In this document: in pieces, positions 1-8,400 of the stretch
Layout: each line of letters starts with the position of its first letter
How positions within the stretch are numbered: the stretch's first letter is position 1
Assembly: GCA_020634015.1 (NCBI GenBank)
Contig: JACKCN010000001.1
Location: forward strand, 541,001 to 605,000
From: Candidatus Delongbacteria bacterium
GTDB taxonomy: Bacteria > CAIWAD01
Direction: 5' to 3'
DNA length: 64,000 nucleotides
The notes under the pieces: model-generated
The model's input: the letters and a program-made list of their open reading frames with translations, nothing else
What the model was told of the DNA's origin: nothing
The model's database searches: none
Position numbers and translations under genes: made by a program

Positions 1-704
1 GCTACGGCAGCATATTCCGCTTCGACGGCCAGGCGTCCGTGTTCTGCCATGACGGCGGACCGTGTTACCGCTGCGTGTTTCCCGCTCCCCCTCCGCCCGA
101 GCAGGCTCCCTCCTGCGCCGAAGGCGGAGTGCTGGGCGTGCTGCCCGCGCTGATCGGCTCGATCCAGGCCTGCGAAGCGATCAAGCTGCTGGCGGGCATC
201 GGCGACTCGCTCAGCGGGCGCCTGCTGCTGCTGGACGCCCTGCGCATGGACTTCACCACACTCAGACTGCGCCGTGATCCAGCCTGCCCCGCCTGCGGAG
301 AGCGGCCCGTGATCCTCTCACCCACCGACCTGACCGACCACTGTGCCGTGCCCGGTCCAGCCAAAGGAGCCGACACCATGCCAGCCTGGGGCGAAATGGA
401 CGTGGTCACCCTGGAGTCCCGCCGCAAGCAGGGCGACACCCTGCTGTTGCTGGACATCCGTGAAGACTGGGAACGCGAGATCTGCACCATCCCCGGCGCG
501 CTCTGGATTCCCATGGGCCAGGTGGAGTCCCGTCTGGGCGACTTGCCCGCTTCGGCGGAAATCGTGGTACAGTGCCGCAGCGGAGTGCGCTCGCGCAGCA
601 TCTGCTCGCTGCTGGCCGCACACGGCTACGACAGACTGTGGAACCTGAGCGGCGGCATCCTGGCCTGGGGCCGCGCGCATGATCCGGAGATGCCAACTTA
701 CTGA
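1..704 (+). CDS. MoeB/ThiF-family adenylyltransferase with C-terminal rhodanese domain (5' truncated)
   Basis: Enzymes of this family adenylate the C-terminal glycine of a ubiquitin-like sulfur carrier (MoaD or ThiS) for molybdopterin, thiamine or tRNA thiolation; the rhodanese domain can pass on the sulfur. The reading frame is open from base 3 (YGSIFRFDGQ), so the N-terminal nucleotide-binding half lies outside the window. The two zinc-binding CxxC pairs are visible (CYRC and CPAC), as is the GGVLGVLPALIGSIQACEAIK segment typical of the family. The last 110 residues form a rhodanese domain whose active-site loop is CRSGVRS. Which carrier it serves cannot be told here: moaA lies 56 kb away but no moaD or thiS is visible. 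Family assignment is strong. Confidence 0.9.
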   Translation, partial: YGSIFRFDGQASVFCHDGGPCYRCVFPAPPPPEQAPSCAEGGVLGVLPALIGSIQACEAIKLLAGIGDSLSGRLLLLDALRMDFTTLRLRRDPACPACGERPVILSPTDLTDHCAVPGPAKGADTMPAWGEMDVVTLESRRKQGDTLLLLDIREDWEREICTIPGALWIPMGQVESRLGDLPASAEIVVQCRSGVRSRSICSLLAAHGYDRLWNLSGGILAWGRAHDPEMPTY

Positions 705-771
705 CACGCAATTCCGAATTTCTAACACTGATCAGATGTAAATCCATTTGTGAAAACACAGGAGATCCGAA

Positions 772-3162
772 ATGAGTTTCGGTAAGAAATACTGCCAGTT
801 TGCTTGTAATGTATGCCCCTACGGAATAGAAACATTGACAGAGCAAAATAAGGTCTTTACTGCGTACTCGAGCCATGACGAATTAGTTGTAGACCAAATT
901 AATGGCGCTTTGGAGTATTTGAATTCAAATTCAAGCATACAATGGACTTCTTGGGAAACAGATATCGAAATCGAAAATAATTTGATTTTCTGCGAGATTT
1001 GCAAGGAGATCGTTAAATCTAAAGCAGTAATGGTTGAAATGTCAGATTTGAATTTCAATGTGATATTTGAATATGGCTACTCATTAGGGCTAAACAAAAA
1101 ATTATTCCCAATCGTTGGGCAAGACTTTGAGTATGAGAACATTGATCGGTTTTTGAAACTTCTTCTTGGAATTGGAATTGCCAGATATGAGAAAAACAAG
1201 CTTAGTTCAAAATTACTCAAGAAACGATTTTGGGAAAAGGAAAACCCAATAACCATCAACACATTTAATAACGCAAGCATCTTATCAGACAATACAAACA
1301 TTACTGCAAATTGCTTGCTATATCTAAAGAATAGTGATTATCAAGCAGCATCTGAGGGCATAGAAAATGAACTTAATCAGGGCAATCTCAATGTAATACT
1401 TGATGATCCACAAGAGGAAAAACACAGTCTTTCATGGTACATTAAACAATTGACAAAGTCATATGCTGTTATTATAGACATGGGGTACTCGAGTACGCAA
1501 GAAAGTTATCATCACTTCCTAAAGTGTGCATTCGTAGGCGGACTTGCCGTCAGCACAGGCCGACGAGTGCTGATTATGAACTCCATACATAGCCCAAAAC
1601 CATCAGATATTGTTTCAATTGTCAAACAGTACAACAATCCAAAGGATGCAAAACATTTTACATATCAATTTCTTAACGAACATTCGAAATCGTTTGCGAT
1701 TATCAATTCATACATAAGTAGCTCGAATGCGGGTAAATCAACACGATTTAATGCTATTGATTTAGGAGAACATATAGCAGAAAATGACAAAAGGTTCCTT
1801 GAAAGTTGTTATGTAGAAACAGCAGAACTTGAAAAGATTTCTAGACAAGGATACAAACTGATCATTGGACGTAAAGGGACAGGAAAGACAGCGGCATTCT
1901 ACAGAGATAATGTATCGTCAAGAGCAGCAAAAACAATTATTGTGCGCCATCAGTTTACAGAATTCAATTTGAACGATATCTATGATCTTGCAATTCAATT
2001 TCCAAATGCAAATGATCAAGACAAAATTGTAGTAGCATTTTGGAAGTTTGTAGTTTTCTCTATAATTGCAGAACAAATAGCCGAGTTCATTAATGAATCT
2101 GATAAATACCATTTTCAAGATCTTCAGAGTGCTGCGAACCAATTCATGGAGTTTACAAAGACTTGTGATTTTCTAGATAATGGAAGGACTGTGACTGAGA
2201 ACTTGGTTGAAATCATAGAAGAAATAAAAACTAATGGTTCTTTGGATGTCAGATCAATACAGAAAGAATTCTATGAGAACAAAATTGTTGATTTGATTAG
2301 TAGTGTAATAGAATTCATTAAAGAATCTCAATATGCAATAGTTTTAAGTATTGACGGCCTAGATTCGAATTTGACTGTGCAGAGAAACAGCGGTCTAATT
2401 ATGCTTATGATATTCAATCTGCATGAAGTGTGTAACAGTTTGTTTGGAAATCGAGTTAATGACTATGCCATCAATCTTTACATTCGTCGAGATATATATG
2501 AAACGATTAAGAATGAAATTACTCAAAAGGACAAAATTACTAAGGTTATACTGAAATGGGATACTGAAGATCTACTTAGAATGATTAATGCTCGTTTGGC
2601 ACAATATGATATCGAACATATTGCAAACATACTCAGTGATGATTTCTCAATTCGTCAGTTTATGCAAAAAATGGAAAAATATGTTTACCCCCGGCCACGA
2701 GATTATTTGTTTGTATTTAATCACCTTTTCATGATTGCAAGAAGCCTAAAGCTTGAGCGATTTGATACAAGAGTTTTCAACTCAGCTATGAATTATTACG
2801 CAATACATGTCTTCGAGTCAATAGAAGCAGAACTATTGTCTTTGCCATTTTCAGTAAATTTTGGAAAAGTCTTAGGTGATATTAAACATAAAAATAATGA
2901 TAGGCCAAGAATTCCACTTGATATACTTGAAGGCATCATTATGCAAAATTGCAAGTCTGATGATGTTGACTGTAAACAGCATTTACTTTCATTCTTTTTG
3001 AGGAATGAGTTCTTATATGCCATTGAGAATAATCAAATCGTACAATGGGATAGGCTAATAAACAAAGACTCAAAGCTACAATCGATTCTCGAAACTTCTC
3101 CATCTCGATGTTACTTTAAATTTCATCCAATAGTCGAGAGTTTGATTGCAAAAAATGCCTAA
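772..3162 (+). CDS. Tandem TIR-like domains fused to a P-loop ATPase; putative defence protein
   Basis: This 796-residue protein starts at an ATG with a good ribosome site (AGGAGA, 6 nt upstream). It is strongly AT-rich in a GC-rich genome, a sign of transfer. Residues 8-15 hold a Cys cluster (C8, C12, C15). Residues 27-120 look like a TIR/nucleoside 2-deoxyribosyltransferase-like domain (FTAYSSHDE, then MSDLNFNVIFEYGYSLG); Glu100 occupies the place of the catalytic Glu in TIR-like NAD-degrading domains. A second, weaker copy follows at about 180-280 (KSYAVIIDMGYSS). A P-loop ATPase begins near 340, with Walker A GRKGTGKT at 366-373, a Walker B-like segment (VLSIDGLDSN) near 528, and a PRPRD arginine motif near 640. 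The layout resembles the Sll1717-type P-loop ATPase family and STAND-like defence proteins. No partner gene is evident. The defence role is inference. Confidence 0.72.
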   Translation: MSFGKKYCQFACNVCPYGIETLTEQNKVFTAYSSHDELVVDQINGALEYLNSNSSIQWTSWETDIEIENNLIFCEICKEIVKSKAVMVEMSDLNFNVIFEYGYSLGLNKKLFPIVGQDFEYENIDRFLKLLLGIGIARYEKNKLSSKLLKKRFWEKENPITINTFNNASILSDNTNITANCLLYLKNSDYQAASEGIENELNQGNLNVILDDPQEEKHSLSWYIKQLTKSYAVIIDMGYSSTQESYHHFLKCAFVGGLAVSTGRRVLIMNSIHSPKPSDIVSIVKQYNNPKDAKHFTYQFLNEHSKSFAIINSYISSSNAGKSTRFNAIDLGEHIAENDKRFLESCYVETAELEKISRQGYKLIIGRKGTGKTAAFYRDNVSSRAAKTIIVRHQFTEFNLNDIYDLAIQFPNANDQDKIVVAFWKFVVFSIIAEQIAEFINESDKYHFQDLQSAANQFMEFTKTCDFLDNGRTVTENLVEIIEEIKTNGSLDVRSIQKEFYENKIVDLISSVIEFIKESQYAIVLSIDGLDSNLTVQRNSGLIMLMIFNLHEVCNSLFGNRVNDYAINLYIRRDIYETIKNEITQKDKITKVILKWDTEDLLRMINARLAQYDIEHIANILSDDFSIRQFMQKMEKYVYPRPRDYLFVFNHLFMIARSLKLERFDTRVFNSAMNYYAIHVFESIEAELLSLPFSVNFGKVLGDIKHKNNDRPRIPLDILEGIIMQNCKSDDVDCKQHLLSFFLRNEFLYAIENNQIVQWDRLINKDSKLQSILETSPSRCYFKFHPIVESLIAKNA

Positions 3163-3319
3163 GACCTGAAATTATTTATTAGTCGTGTTTGGACTTGAGG
3201 GCTTTCAGCCAATGGATTAAGCTTTCGCGTCTGACTTGGTAAGCGAAGTTCGCACCATGCTGGTCACAGCTAATGCAGAACGATAGACCGACAGGAGGTG
3301 GAGGCACGTGCCCCTAAGC
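3163..3319. other. AT-rich spacer after the ATPase gene
   Basis: I see no gene, clear hairpin terminator or tRNA here. Base composition falls from AT-rich to the genome average across this stretch, so the right edge of the transferred segment probably lies in it. A purine-rich AGGAGGTGGAGG stretch at its end could be the ribosome site of the decayed gene that follows. Confidence 0.4.
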
Positions 3320-3503
3320 GTGAAGCCTAGAGAGAAGCTGGTACCGGAGCTGATAGCACGTGCGGCATGGACTGCGGCCTGTGAATGGTTTACGTGCGAG
3401 ACAAGAACGAGTGCCTGAGATGTCGCGCGGGAGATGCAGGTAAGGACAAGTCGTGCCTCGCGTGCTCGATCCGCAACTGTGAAGTGATCCGGTCGGGTGA
3501 ATC
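3320..3503 (+). pseudogene. DUF3795 gene remnant, frameshifted and cut by an insertion sequence
   Basis: Starting at GTG 3320, the translation is MKPREKLVPELIAR. One base back it continues as CGMDCGL, then a TGA stop, then MVYVRDKNECLRCRAGD and KDKSCLACSIRNCEVIR. This is the typical start of small Cys-rich DUF3795 proteins (CGMxCGLC near the N-terminus, then CxxCR and CxIRNC). At least one frameshift (near 3361), one nonsense change (TGA near 3382) and truncation by the insertion sequence at 3504 make it non-functional. The missing C-terminal half is not found beyond the right end of the element. The family's function is unknown. The call comes from reading two frames by eye. Confidence 0.6.
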
Positions 3504-3515
3504 TGTAACCATCCC
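3504..3515. repeat. Inverted terminal repeat of the IS3-family element (orfB side)
   Basis: TGTAACCATCCC is the exact reverse complement of 4694-4705. Similarity continues imperfectly for about another 12 bp inwards. Confidence 0.85.
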
Positions 3516-3519
3516 GCTT

Positions 3520-4326
3520 TTAGGGCCAGGGATTCTCGGAGTTCCGGCATTTCAATAGGTCTCTGATTTCCCCCGGTGTTCGGTCTCCGAGGGCTTCATG
3601 GGGGCGGGACTCATTGTATTCGACCAGCCAGTCTTCCGAGATCTCGCGCACCTGCTTCAGGGTTTCGAAGACATGGAAGTCCAGCACTTCTTCGCGGAAA
3701 CTGCGGTTGAATCGTTCTACCAGGGAGTTCTGGGTTGGTTTGCCGGGTTGAATGAACTCCAGCTGGATAGCGTGATCTGCTGCCCATTCTGCCATGGCGA
3801 TGGATACGAATTCGGGTCCGTTGTCCATCCTCACTTGCCGGGGGTGCCCCCGGCGCGCCGCAAGTCGGTCCAGAGTGCGCTCGACGCGGGGTGCAGGCAG
3901 GTTCAGATCGATCTCTATGGCCAGTGCCTCCCTATTGCAGTCATCAATCACATTGAAGGTCCGGAACTTTCGCCCATCCCATAGACTGTCCGACATGAAG
4001 TCGATGGACCACGATTGGTTCAACTGTTCTGGAATGCTGAGAGGAGCCGGGTTGCGATTGGGCACTCTCCGTTTCCCTTTCCGTCTGTGATTCAGTTTCA
4101 ATTGGCAGTACACGCGGTGAACCCGCTTGTGGTTGAAGGAATTCCCTTCGCGCCTCAGCACCTTGAACAGCTTTCTGAAGCCGTAGCGCGGGAAACGCTC
4201 AACCAGGTCGATCAGACAATCGATCACATTCCGATCCCGGTCAGGATTCGGTTGGTACTCGGCATCCGACCGCGGAAGTCCAACCACCCGGCAAGCCCTA
4301 CGTTCACTGGACCCAGGATCATTCAT
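3520..4326 (-). CDS. IS3-family transposase OrfB (DDE integrase core)
   Basis: OrfB carries the catalytic core that cuts and joins the element ends. It has an HTH_21-like N-part (RYGFRKLFKVLRREG) and an rve/DDE core with the three acidic residues in context: SWSIDFMSDSL, RMDNGPEF and NSLVERFNRSFREE. The ATG at 4326 is probably not the natural start. The frame is open upstream (KKALSPAARRELVQNLM), as expected for a product made as an OrfAB fusion by programmed frameshifting. Domain content is complete for the family. Confidence 0.9.
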   Translation of the reverse strand: MNDPGSSERRACRVVGLPRSDAEYQPNPDRDRNVIDCLIDLVERFPRYGFRKLFKVLRREGNSFNHKRVHRVYCQLKLNHRRKGKRRVPNRNPAPLSIPEQLNQSWSIDFMSDSLWDGRKFRTFNVIDDCNREALAIEIDLNLPAPRVERTLDRLAARRGHPRQVRMDNGPEFVSIAMAEWAADHAIQLEFIQPGKPTQNSLVERFNRSFREEVLDFHVFETLKQVREISEDWLVEYNESRPHEALGDRTPGEIRDLLKCRNSENPWP

Positions 4327-4342
4327 CAGATTCTGGACCAGC

Positions 4343-4627
4343 TCACGACGTGCTGCCGGGCTCAGAGCTTTTTTCGAGTACCTCTTTCAGCAGCATGTGA
4401 TCCAGACTCAAACTGGCGTACATCTGCTTCAAACGCCGATTCTCCTCTTCCAGGTCTTTAAGGCGTTTGACATCCGAGGCGTTCATGCCGCCAAACTTGG
4501 CCTTCCAGCCATAGTAGGTCGCCGGACTGATGCCGTATTCCCGGCAAACATCCTTGGTTGCTCGACCAGCTTCGACCTCGTTCAGAATGGTAACGATCTG
4601 CGTTTCGCTGATGCGGGACTTTCTCAT
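4343..4627 (-). CDS. IS3-family OrfA (helix-turn-helix, leucine zipper)
   Basis: OrfA binds the element's ends and supplies the N-terminal part of the OrfAB transposase. It shows the IS407-type start MRKSRISETQIVTILNEVEAG, an HTH (CREYGISPATYYGWKAKFGG) and a coiled coil (DLEEENRRLKQMYASLSLDH). It ends EKSSEPGSTS. Relatives normally end in a short EKKL-like tail at an A7G slippery run. Here the run at 4368-4374 is A6G, which places orfB in the +1 rather than the -1 frame. One lost A would explain both the odd tail and the frame. The loss may be real or a homopolymer sequencing error. Confidence 0.88.
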   Translation of the reverse strand: MRKSRISETQIVTILNEVEAGRATKDVCREYGISPATYYGWKAKFGGMNASDVKRLKDLEEENRRLKQMYASLSLDHMLLKEVLEKSSEPGSTS

Positions 4628-4693
4628 CGGGGAATCTCCTTTGCCTTGCCAGATTAGGCCGGAGAACTCAAAGAATCAATGGCCCGGATTTTG

Positions 4694-4705
4694 GGGATGG
4701 TTACA
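4694..4705. repeat. Inverted terminal repeat of the IS3-family element (orfA side)
   Basis: GGGATGGTTACA matches the left end in reverse complement without mismatch and marks the outer boundary of the element. Confidence 0.85.
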
Positions 4706-5010
4706 GGGTCACCACGGAGCATGGACCAGAACTGAGCTGGCCTGAGGACCGGAACACTCTGCACTGGCTTGAGAACAGAGGCTCGATTCCGGCGGTGGAG
4801 ATCTCGGTCGATGTCGTACTGCAAGACCAGGCTGAGACCCACTATTCCGGTTGAATCTGAGTCTACACTCTGGTGCACCTTGCTCGTATCTCTCGGATCA
4901 TCCACGGAAAGCAATTCTGGGCAACACTGCCTGCAGTTGCTGGGTACTCTGGGTTCTGATGCCAAACCGCTGGATTTCGGGAAAGCAGAATTCGCTTGAT
5001 ATGCCTGGCC
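4706..5010. other. Spacer between the insertion sequence and the antitoxin gene
   Basis: I see no convincing gene, terminator or repeat. Several short open frames exist on both strands, but none resembles a known protein or has a good ribosome site. No continuation of the DUF3795 remnant is found here. Confidence 0.4.
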
Positions 5011-5035
5011 ATTGTGGCACATTGCGGCCCACAAT
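5011..5035 (+). promoter_or_regulatory. Palindromic candidate operator of the Phd antitoxin
   Basis: ATTGTGG at 5011-5017 and CCACAAT at 5029-5035 form a perfect 7-bp inverted repeat with an 11-bp spacer. It ends just before the GGAG ribosome site of the antitoxin gene. Phd-type antitoxins usually repress their own promoter at such palindromes. The operator role is inferred from position. Confidence 0.4.
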
Positions 5036-5046
5036 TGGAGACCATC

Positions 5047-5334
5047 ATGAGATTCATAAGCGTAGGTGACCTATGCAGGAAGTCCTCTGAAGTCTGGCGC
5101 GATCTACCAGTGGACCGCGAAATGATCGTGACCAGCAACGGCCGACCCATCGCAATTCTGGTTGCAGTCAATGAGTCAAACCTGGAAGAGTCGTTGTCAG
5201 CGTTCCGGCAAGCACGGTCAGTTGACGCTGTTGCCGAGCTGCAACGGCGGGCAATAAGATTGAGCAACAGCAAGCCCTCACCAGTTGAGATTGAAACCGA
5301 AATACTTGAAGTCCGGAAGCAACACGAACATTGA
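5047..5334 (+). CDS. Type II antitoxin, Phd/YefM family
   Basis: The 95-residue product starts at ATG 5047, preceded by TTGGAG. The N-terminal Phd/YefM fold is recognisable: MRFISVGDLCRKSSEVW, then the EMIVTSNGRPIAILV strand pair. The acidic C-terminal tail (VEIETEILEVRKQ) would normally wrap the toxin. Such proteins neutralise a PIN, Doc or RelE-type toxin and repress the operon as part of the complex. The toxin gene that follows, overlapping by one base, is only a fragment, so this is probably an orphan antitoxin in a decaying module. Confidence 0.8.
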   Translation: MRFISVGDLCRKSSEVWRDLPVDREMIVTSNGRPIAILVAVNESNLEESLSAFRQARSVDAVAELQRRAIRLSNSKPSPVEIETEILEVRKQHEH

Positions 5335-5402
5335 TGATCGTTTTCAACACCAAAGTTCTGGTGACCAGGCTGCTTTCTCCATTTGGCCCACCGGTTGAAC
5401 TC
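5334..5402 (+). pseudogene. N-terminal remnant of a PIN-domain toxin
   Basis: ATG 5334 overlaps the antitoxin stop codon (TGATG). It reads MIVFNTKVLVTRLLSPFGPP, which matches the start of PIN ribonuclease toxins (MIVFDTNVLVSALLSP). The first catalytic Asp is Asn (GAC to AAC) and the next conserved Asn is Lys. Homology stops after about 23 residues, at the terminator of the downstream convergent gene, although the frame stays open. It is therefore both truncated and missing a catalytic residue. Confidence 0.65.
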
Positions 5403-5410
5403 AATGACAT

Positions 5411-5450
5411 ACAAAAGGGGCGAACCACTTCAGCGGTCCGCCCCTTCTTG
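5411..5450. terminator. Bidirectional rho-independent terminator
   Basis: The stem is GGGGCGAACC (5417-5426) with GGTCCGCCCC (5435-5444), one mispair and an 8-nt loop. On the minus strand it is followed by TTTTGT and would end the secreted-protein transcript arriving from 8588. On the plus strand TTCTTGTTT follows, ending the toxin-antitoxin remnant. Confidence 0.75.
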
Positions 5451-5465
5451 TTTGCTGAATCACTC

Positions 5466-8400
5466 TCAGCGCAGCAGCAGCACCTTGCGGGTCGTGCTCT
5501 GCTCGCCCACCGCCAGTTGCAACAGATACGTACCGCTGGCCAGGCGGGAGTCGGCTTCCCAGGTCATGCTGTGGGTGCCCGCGCCCAGAGCGGAATCCTG
5601 CAGCAGTGTGGCCACGAGTCGTCCCTGGAGATTGTAGACCTGCAGGGTCACCTGTCCGGGGCGGTCCAGCTGGAAGGCCAGCCGGGTTGAGGGATTGAAG
5701 GGATTGGGCCAGCTGCGCAGCTCCAGCCGCTGGGGCAGCACGTCGGAAGCTTCGACCGAGGTCAGTGGCGTGCCCACGCGCGCCAGGTGCACGTTGCGGA
5801 TCGGCTGGGTGCAGCACTGGGTGCGCAGGCGGATCTGCTCGACCCAGCCCGCGTAATACCCGCCTTCGCCATCGGGGGCCAGAGCCAGCTCCAGGAAGGT
5901 GCGCAGCTCGCTCGTGCGGAAGAGGCTGCTGCCCCAGAGGGATTCCAGGCTCTGTGGATCGGCCTCGTCCAGCCGGTGCGCGCTGAGGAAGATCGCGTCA
6001 CCCTCGCCCTCCTGACCGTGCTGCACAAGGGCCTGGGCCAGAGTCCAGGACTCCTCCGCCGGCAGGATCAGAGTACCGGGATCGGTTTCGCGTCCGTCCT
6101 GGGGCTGGGTCACGGCACCGGGTTCGGTCCAGCGCAGGCTGCCGTCGGCCAGCACGTGTTTCAGCCCCGCATACTGACTGAACTGGGCATCATAGTCCAG
6201 ACTGGACACCACCACTCCACCCCAGGCATCGGCAACCACACGCGTGTAGACGCGCGAATGCACACCATCCTCGAAGTCCTGCTGCCAGCGGGGGCTGAAG
6301 TCGGGGTTGTAGCCCTTTCCGCGCAGGGTGGTCCGGCCATCATCCTCCTGCACTTCCCAGACCAGCGCCAGTCCGCCATCGGCCAGCTCGCAGGCCTGCA
6401 GGTTGCGTCGGCGCTGGGGCTCGGTGGCGAATTCCAGCAGGGGCAGGGCCAGCGGCTGGCCATCGGGCCCGAGGCGCAACCCGTAATACATCTCATCGGC
6501 GAACTGCTGCAGCGAGTGGATGAAGAGGATCTCGCCCGCCGTGTTCATCAGCAGCGCTTCCAGATCTTCGGACTGGTTGGGGGTGGCGCTCAGCTGCACC
6601 CCATCGGGACCCCAGAGTGGGCTTCCGGTCGGACTGATGCACTGGATGCCCAGATCGGTATGGAAGCTCAGATTGGTATTCCAGATCCCGCTCCAGCCCG
6701 CGAGCACGTTGCCATCCTTGAACGCCAGCTTCAGGTGCTGCTGGTAGGAGCTGCCGTCCCCGGAGGGGTCGAAGGTCTGGGTCAGCGGCGTGCTCCAAAG
6801 AAGTTCTCCACCGGGAGCCAAGCGCAGCAACCAGGAGCGCTGCCCCAGGGATTCGCCCAGTTCCAGCCCCACATACACCCCGCCATCGGGAGCGGGCAGC
6901 AGTGCATAGGCCTGGGTGCGGCCATCCAGATCCGGGGCGACCACCTGGCCTTCGCGGGCAAACTGGCGGTCACCCGTGTCCGGGTTGACCTTCTGCACAC
7001 ACAGGCGGTCGTTGCCGGCGATGGTCGTCGATTCGATCCAGAAGGACCACAACCCCGAGTTCGTGTTCACTAGACGCAGTTTGTTCAGCTCGCCCGCGGG
7101 GCCCCAGCTGATCTCCTGCCCGCGCTCGCCCAGCACGGTGCTGCCATTGCCATCCAGTCGCTGGGTGCGCAGGCCCGGGGCGCCGTGCCCTTCATCGAAC
7201 CAGAACGCCTGCAGCCCACCCTGGCCGTCCTTGAGGATCACCGGATCGGAGGTGCGGTTCTGGGCTTCTTCTTCCAGCAGGGGCATGCCCGTGTCCTGCC
7301 ATTGCAGCTGCCCATTCAGGTTCAGCTTCTGCGCATAGAGATTGCTGCGCGGCAGGAAGCGCTGGTCGCGCCAGAGTGCCAGCACGGACCCATCGGCCCA
7401 TTCCAGTTCCAGCTCGAACTGGTTGCCGGGCACGCTGCAGAGTGCAGCTCCCGCGGCGGCCAGCAGGAAGGTCCCGTCGGGCGAGACACGCTGGATCCGG
7501 AGGTCGGCATCCACGGCCGAGGGCTCGTCGCGGCTGTCTTCCCAGCCCACCAGCACTTCACCGCCGGGCAGGCTGCAGAGGGCGGGCGCACTCTCGCGAA
7601 TGCCGGACTCGGAGCGCACGGGCAGGCCTTCGGCCGCGAGCTGGTTCTCAAGATTCGTGTTCACTCGCTGCAGGCGCACATCGCCCAGCATGTCCGACTC
7701 CCGGTCGGTCCAGGCCAGCCAGAGGCCGTTGGCGGCCAGCGCGATGGCGGGCTCCTGTTGGATGGCCGCTCCCCCGCGCACCCGGGCGCCCCGGGCGCCG
7801 CTGGCGCGCTGTCCGCTGGAGTCGACGTGTTCCACAAACAGGTCGCCGTCGGGGCCGTTGCGCTCGTCGATCCAGCCCAGCCAGACTCCGCCGGCACCGT
7901 CGGGCAGCAGGCGCACCGAGTGCTGGGCGGCCGGGTCGTCCGCGATGGGCATGCCGTCGCTGCTGAACGCGGCGATGACGCCGTTGGCGTCCACGTGACT
8001 CAGGAAAAGGTCCCAGTTGCCGGCGCGCTGGTCAGTCCAGGCCAGCCAGAAGCCGCCCTGGTCATCCGTGCAGCCCAGCAGGTCACCGGCGATGTATTCG
8101 GGGTCGATGTGGGACCCGCTGTGAATCTCAAGGTCCTGGGCCCATAGAGTGGTACCGGTTCCCCCGGGCCCGTCGCCGATGCGATTGGCGTACAGTGCTC
8201 CTCCGCCATTGCCGTCGCGAAAATCGAACCAGACCACGAAGGCTCCTCCGCTGTCGTCGGCAATGGTCAGCGGCTGGGCCTGCTGATCCGGAGCTCCACT
8301 CACCAGCAGCGGTTCGCCCTGCTGGCTCCAGAGCTCAAGTCCGTCCTCAGCCGAGAGTTTCTGGGCATGCACATCGAAGTTGCCCGTGCGGGCGTCCGAC

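Larger units (their letters stand above)
3504..4705 (-). mobile_element. IS3-family insertion sequence, IS407-like group
   Basis: The element is about 1.2 kb, with two overlapping ORFs on the minus strand (orfA helix-turn-helix, orfB DDE transposase) between 12-bp perfect inverted ends, TGTAACCATCCC at 3504 and its complement at 4694-4705. The termini read TG...CA as in the IS3 family. The flanks (AATC on the left, GGGT on the right) do not form a target-site duplication, so one flank may have been deleted or rearranged after insertion. It truncates the DUF3795 remnant on its left. Transposition competence is doubtful because of the frame problem described for orfA. Confidence 0.85.

Noticed and set aside
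3500..4709. Target-site duplication flanking the insertion sequence
   Set aside because: The 3-4 bases on either side (AATC and GGGT) do not match.
4654..5034. 126-codon minus-strand frame beside the insertion sequence
   Set aside because: Crosses the inverted repeat boundary of the element and shows no homology.
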